Positions 58,601 to 64,000 of a stretch of DNA of 64,000 nt are shown here, one piece after another. Positions within the stretch are counted from its first letter, which is position 1; every line of letters starts with the position of its first letter. This DNA comes from Isoetes taiwanensis (taxonomy: Eukaryota > Streptophyta > Lycopodiopsida > Isoetales > Isoetaceae). The stretch is from NCBI GenBank assembly GCA_021234155.1, contig JAJEKV010000038.1, positions 9,225,458 to 9,289,457 on the forward strand. The letters are read 5' to 3'. The notes beneath the pieces were generated by a model. That model was not told the DNA's origin. It worked only from the letters and a program-made list of their open reading frames with translations, and did no database searches. The translations under genes were made by a program, and so were the position numbers.

Positions 58601-60819
58601 TACTTGAAATTTTGCCCATTTTGACCATGGTCAATGAGTTTTCAACCTTGGGAATGGTGAAAAAATCATAGGAAGAGGGTGAAAAGATAGGAAAAAAAGC
58701 TATGGCAGGATTTAGGGAAATAAGATGAAAGTAAAATTCAAGCCTCCTTGCTCTTGAAGTTTTTCATGATCTCTTGAGAGCAATTCACAAGTGGAGGTGA
58801 GGCCAATAAAAATATAGGTAGTGAAGTAATGAAAGAAGGCATGACAAGGTGGAAATGGGGTATAAAAAGATGAAAGGAAAGTGGATATGGAATGGATGAA
58901 ATGGATAAAGGATGGAAACCCCTGTAGCACATGATCTTATCTCCAAAGCTCAAATCATACCTCATAACTTTGCTCAAGGCCCTAGGGTCTTCCAAACTTC
59001 TAAAAAGGTCTTCCAATCTTCAAGGCCTAAACAAGAGCAAAATTCACCTTTAAAGTGACATCTTCATAGGTGTGACTTCCAAACCATTGGTGCAACTCCA
59101 TTTAGCTCCATATGAGTGAATATGAGCAACATGCTTATAACTCCTTGTATAGCTTGCTATATCCTTTGCCCCGGTCTTCAAGAAATAAGAATGTAACTAG
59201 AAAATTTCCTCAAAGGAAAGAATTAGGCTATACAACCAAGATCCCAAGGGTCTTCCAAACTTGAGCCAATTTCTTCCAAACTCTAGCAGGATCAAAATAA
59301 CACTAACTCTTACCATATGAGTAATAGGAAAGTAACTTAAGATGAAACCTCAAAAGAAACCACAAGTCTTCCAAACTCTGACAAGTATCTTCCAATCTTG
59401 AAACTCTAGGTATCACGATGGTCCATGTTGCCCAAAAGGGGCAACATCTCCTCAAAAAAAAGAATGAGGCTGGTCCCCTCAGCCTCAAAGGAAAAAATGC
59501 TAACTGAAGGTCTTCAAAATATCAACAAGTGGTGGAGGGAATAGAATTACTCTGCGGTGGTGGGAAATATGAGGCAGTGAGTATAAGGTAATGGAGAGAG
59601 TGATAAGAAAATAAGATCAAATGGAGGGTAGGACAACTCAAGACAGTGAATATGGAGAAGAAGTGGATGAACCTGCATATGACAATGATAATCAAATTAG
59701 CATGAGTGCCAAATAAAGGGATGAGTAACAATGTAGGATTAGCACTCTTAAAATTTCATATGGAAGCAAGGGCTAGATGGAAAGAGGCCAACTTAAGACA
59801 AATAAGAGTAATGAGCAAATGGACCTGAAATGACAACACTCAAAATTGTTAAAGCATAGCAAATCTCTACCCTATTTAACTAAACTTCTACTATTCAAGA
59901 AATTTGGCTCATACAACCATTGAATGTATTTCAAACTAAAAATTCAAACCTTCAAACCAAAAAATTCAAACCATCGAAAGCTCGAACCCTAATTTGCTCC
60001 TCCTCCTGCTGGTTTCGTGAAAACTCGACCTCCCTTGCCGATCATGGCTCCTTTTTCTTACCATACACCTATCCGACAATGTAACAACTGATCCGAGCAA
60101 TTTAGGAGTGCTTCCCGAGAGCTTGATCCAAACTCTGAGGAGTACCTATTCCTTATGGTGTAATCAGGACACTGCAAGAATTGCATACGATGCGAAATGG
60201 GACAATGTTTTAATTAATGAAGAACCTCTTCCTCGTGGAAATTTACTCGGTGCACATGCATTTCTGAGGCGTGTGTATATGGGAAGGCACAAATGTTGAC
60301 CAAAACTACCGACTCCAAAAAGGAACTCTACAAAAAGACATGAACCATGATCACCTTGCCATGGAGTGTTTCCTTGGGCAAAAAGACTTATCAAGAAAAA
60401 CTAGCGCCTTGCCGCATGGTATCAGAACACAAAGGCTCTGTGGGCCAGAATTTTTACAAGGGAATGCATTCAGATGCTACATATGCACTACTTTTTGTGT
60501 AAGCATCATCATGAGCTGACAGATGCTCAATTTGACAGGTATAGGCAGTTATACTACTCCCACAGGATGCTAGCGGAGATAGCTATGGTTCCTTGATGCT
60601 TCTCATGATAAAAGAGATGCATTTCAAACTCCTGAAAGAGAATCTCCGGAGTGAAGATCGAGATGTTTTTGGTACCATGAACAATTTTTTACCAGATATA
60701 ATGGTCTCTTGGATGCTGCAGATGGCTCTCCTTCAGACAAGATTCCTACTATCCCTTCAGGGAATACTGATAGCATTGGCTTCCTATGAGAGGATCTGAT
60801 CATCTGTAAATTTGTGTAC

Positions 60820-60820
<1 letters not shown>
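55691..60820. other. AT-rich region, probable 3' UTR/LTR flank of the gypsy element
   Basis: No recognised gene. From about 57.0 kb the sequence lies downstream of the minus-strand gypsy pol and is likely to include its 3' LTR (for example the phrases tcttccaaact and tcttccaatctt near 58990-59395), but no LTR pair can be confirmed in the window. Open stretches at 60108-60299 and 60593-60799 (+) have no known family. Confidence 0.35.

Positions 60821-60822
<2 letters not shown>

Positions 60823-60852
<30 letters not shown>
60823..60852. repeat. Poly-T tract of 30 bases
   Basis: Thirty T are followed by GACGAATAG. On the minus strand this reads TATTCGTC followed by A(30), like the 3' ends of the LINEs in this window, so a very short 5'-truncated LINE insertion is possible. 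Confidence 0.6.
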
Positions 60853-60853
<1 letters not shown>

Positions 60854-61129
60854 ACGAATAGAAATTCTCTTGCTCTTTTTGAAATTGTCTGGTCTTGAAA
60901 AAAATATTTCTGCTTCAAACAGAACACACAATTAGCTCACCTCAAAGGAAAAATGGTCTTGATGGTACAAGTATTAAGAACCTTGAATACAACTAACCAA
61001 AAACAACTTAGCAAATCCAATCAACAAGAATCTACAGCTTAAGCCTAAAGGGAAATGAACAGAACCAATCAAAAGAGTTTTAAATCTTCAATTTTCAACA
61101 ACAATTAACCTACTCTAAGTTAAAATAAG

Positions 61130-64000
61130 TATTCATATAGGAGCAAAAAGGCCTAAACATGCATGTTGAGGCCAATATCTTTTCAAATGCTGGATATTTG
61201 TAGGATTTGGTAATTCCAAACCTGTTTTGAGATCCTTAAGCCAATAGGATGAACAGCCAGCTTCTTTTACAATCTGGTAAGGGCCTTCCCAAGGATTTTC
61301 AAATTTAGATAGCTTACCTTCATTTGCAACATCCCATTTGAGCACGAGTTCCAATGGAGCCAATCTATCCTGGAGCTTGTGAGCTGCTTTAAAAGCTGCT
61401 GCACTCCTAGCCTTCTTAAGTAGATTGAAGTTTTCTGCATCAAATCTATCCTCATCCAATTTTAGCAAAACTTCATACCTGTGTTGTAATGCTTCAGTAA
61501 ACTCCAGATCCAACTTGAGTGCCATTCTCAAAGAGGGAATCTCCAACTCAACAGGAATAACTGCTTCAACACCATAAACCAAACTGAAGGGAGAAGCATT
61601 AGTGGCGACTTTTAGCAGTGATTCTATGAGCCCAAAGGGCATCATATAATTTCAAATGCCAATCTTTTTGGTTTTGGCAAACCGTTTTCTGCAAAATTCC
61701 CTTAAGCACTTTGTTAGTAGACTCAAACTTGACCATTTCCTTGAGGATAATAGGGTCGAAGCTTTTCACATGTCCGATTTTGAGACTTGAGACAAGAATT
61801 TGAATAACCTCATTAATAAAAGTAGAGCCTCTATCACCAAAAATTTTGAAAGGGATTCCAAACCTAGAACAAATATTTTCATGCAAAACCTAGCAAAAGA
61901 GTATATGCATTTGCTTTTCTCAAGGGTGCTGCTCGACCATTTGGTAAATAAATGCGGGGCACAACAATGTATTCATCTTGAAAGCGTAGATGGGGATTTA
62001 TAGGGCCAACATAATCTAGCCCCCAAACTTGAAATGGGCCTGGGGACACAATCCCAAAGAAGAGGGGCGGGATGCAAAATTTTCTTACCAAAGATCCGCA
62101 TTGATGGCAAGTTTTAATGACATCATAGCAATCTCTAAATAAATGAGGCCAGAAATAACCGCACCTTAATATTTTTTGGCGGTTGTATCTGCCGCAAAAT
62201 GACCACCACAAACACCTTTATGATTCTCAGCAAGCACTAAGGCAGCCTCCTCTTCATCAACACACCTTAAAAGAACACCATCCCTGTTTACCTTGCACAA
62301 AATATCTCCAATCAAAGTGTAAGTTAAACATTTCAGCCTAAACTTGTAAGCTTGACTTTTAGAAAATTCAGGAGGTATCTCTTTGATATTTGAGGAATTT
62401 TCTAATAGATTGCCGCCAACCTTGAGCCTGTTTATCCTAAAAAGATCTTGTTCATTTGCCACAAGATTAGCCATCTCTCCTTCTTCCTCGCACAACTTCT
62501 TCATGCTCAAAATAGGCAGCAGGTAAATACAAACTCGGATTATTCACCACATGGATGACCTTAACCTTTAGATCATAAGACTGGAGCCTACAAGCCCACC
62601 TATGAAGCTTGGGTTTTTCCAATTTCTTACCATACAAAAAAGGCATGGGATTCTGCTGCATATAAACAAAGAGCTTGGGATTTTGTAGAAGATGTCCTTG
62701 CCTTTCTATTAAAAAATAAGAGCAAAGAAAGACTCCTCTCTATCTTAGGATACCTCTCCTCAGTTTGAGACCATTGTTTACTTGCAAAAGCAATGGGGTG
62801 CTTTTCCTGCAAAATAGCAATCCCAACAGCTTTTTAGTAACAAGAATGTAAATTGTGAATGGCAAGTGAGAGATCCGGGTTTTCAATCGAGTGGCATGGC
62901 AAATAGCTTCTATAATCTCAAGCAAAAAAGCCTTCTCACATTCATCAGTCCAAACAATAGCTTTGTATTTACTTTCTTTTTTACTAACATGGCCCACTCT
63001 GGTTAATTTGGAAATAGGACTAACATGGTGAGAGAAATTAGGCACATAAATTCTCAAAAAAGAAGTCATCCCCATAAATTCTTTAACATCTCTAAGTGTC
63101 TTGGGGGTCTGAAGCTTCTTTAAGGCAATGATTTTTTCCTCAGCTACTTGAAGACCCTGGGCAGAAACTTCATGGCCTAACAGTTGGCCTCTAGATGATA
63201 AAAAGATGCACTTCTTTGGATTTAGATTAACTCCAGCTTGTCTGCACAATATAAATATTCTTGTTAGCTCTGAAACATGGTCATTTCCTTCAGTACCTAG
63301 GCATAAATCATCCAGGAAGACTCTAAACTGTTCTGGAGTCATGCTTGCAAAGACAGTGTCCATGGCCCTTTGAAATGTAGCAGGGGCATTCATTAAACCA
63401 AAAGGCATCCTTTTCATTGCAAAAGTTCCCCATGGGGTGATAAAAGATGTCTTGGGCTGATCTTCTTGTTTAATGCTTATCCGATTGAACCCGTAGAAAC
63501 CATCCAAAATGAGTACATGGATTTACCAGCCCACTGATAAAGGATTTCTTCTAAAAAGGCAAGGGATAACAATCTTTAATGGTAGCCTTATTAAGATCTC
63601 TATAATCTACACAAATCCTCAAAGAACCATTTTTTTTAAAATCGACAATGCATGAAACCCGTGAAGGATTCACAATAGGCATTATCGACCACCTGACTCC
63701 CGCATTTTAGACAACTCTTGTTTGATAAGATCCAAGAGTGAAGAATTAATTCTCCTCAATTTCTCGCATAACGTGTTTAGCATCTTCTCGAACTTTTATT
63801 TCAAACTCACAAATATTTTTATCAATCCCCTTTAGTTCTGAATATTCCCAAGCAAAAACATCCACCCAATCCTCAAACAACTCAACCATTTTACCTCTGT
63901 CATCCCCTCTTCATATAGGTCTCCCATTTGCAAAGTCCTAGGCACACCTTTCTTTATTCACTTTAAGCTCCTTGTATGATTCTTCTTGGGCTAAGTTTAT
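61130..64000 (-). mobile_element. Ty3/gypsy retrotransposon pol (RT, RNase H, integrase), partial
   Basis: Reading leftward from the window edge: [20 protein letters not shown] (about 63560-63620). Reverse transcriptase follows with TPWGTFAMKRMPFGLMNAPA and the active site FRVFLDDL (about 63310-63330), then FLSSRGQLLGHEVS. The RNase H region has HPIAFASKQWSQTEERYP. The integrase zinc finger reads HKGVCGGHFAADTTAKK, then FRDCYDVIKTCHQCG. The integrase core reads VWGLDYVGPINP, then FGIPFKIFGDRGSTFINEVI. The C-terminal part reads NASPFSLVYGVEAVIPVELE and ends NIQHLKRYWP near 61170. RT-RNase H-integrase order defines the Ty3/gypsy group. Frameshifts break it into at least six pieces, so it is inactive. 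Gag and the 5' LTR would lie beyond 64 kb. Confidence 0.93.

Noticed and set aside
60108-60800. Plus-strand gene near the gypsy flank
   Set aside because: Open stretches are short, frames change, and no family is recognisable.

Overview
The window is nuclear DNA from a land plant. Three things show this: a fully traceable plant CPSF100 gene with plant-type introns, relics of plant-type SEUSS, PPR and BEACH genes, and a heavy load of plant transposons (LINEs, a Helitron, a Ty3/gypsy pol, CACTA-like ends). I cannot name the species. Low gene density, AT-rich introns and many decayed repeats point to a large genome; a non-flowering vascular plant is possible but is only a guess.

Layout. 1-3.8 kb: a minisatellite, a decayed SEUSS-like co-regulator gene (+) and a PPR fragment (+). 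4.0-6.2 kb: a CACTA-like terminus, a broken HUH/Rep-like coding fragment (-) and a 429-bp inverted-repeat element. 7.35-14.66 kb: an 18-exon CPSF100 gene (-), about 743 codons, with three +1 shifts inside one exon. 15.1-19.5 kb: one LINE 3' end (+) and one larger LINE piece (-). 22.06-32.52 kb: a 10.5-kb DNA transposon (element A) with 4-bp target duplications. 32.7-33.1 kb: a BEACH-family exon. 33.68-39.49 kb: a 5.8-kb related transposon (element B) sitting inside a LINE. 43.8-45.2 kb: two tandem repeat tracts. 45.97-49.37 kb: an intact 11-exon RRM/RS/coiled-coil gene (-). 49.6-50.5 kb: a CACTA-like terminus and a tandem array. 50.8-55.7 kb: a decayed Helitron Rep-Hel gene (-). 57-64 kb: a Ty3/gypsy pol (-) and its probable 3' flank.

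The most interesting content is the element A / element B pair. Both begin with GGGT in inverted repeats, both are flanked by perfect 4-bp direct repeats (ACTC and GGAT), and both encode a divergent copy of the same multi-exon transposase-like protein. That protein carries, in order, an RSK/CxC region, a CPRE motif, DFAENY-like, SDD..HDT, DG..SQFK and HGKG.HDG motifs. Each element also has a second gene converging on the transposase; in element A this gene ends in a Ulp1-like cysteine protease region. I cannot assign these elements to a DNA transposon superfamily I know. Element B's insertion is proven internally, because removing it and one GGAT copy rejoins one LINE reading frame.

Two genes look functional: CPSF100 (mRNA 3'-end processing; exon 9 needs checking) and the RRM protein. 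Most other coding signals are relics.
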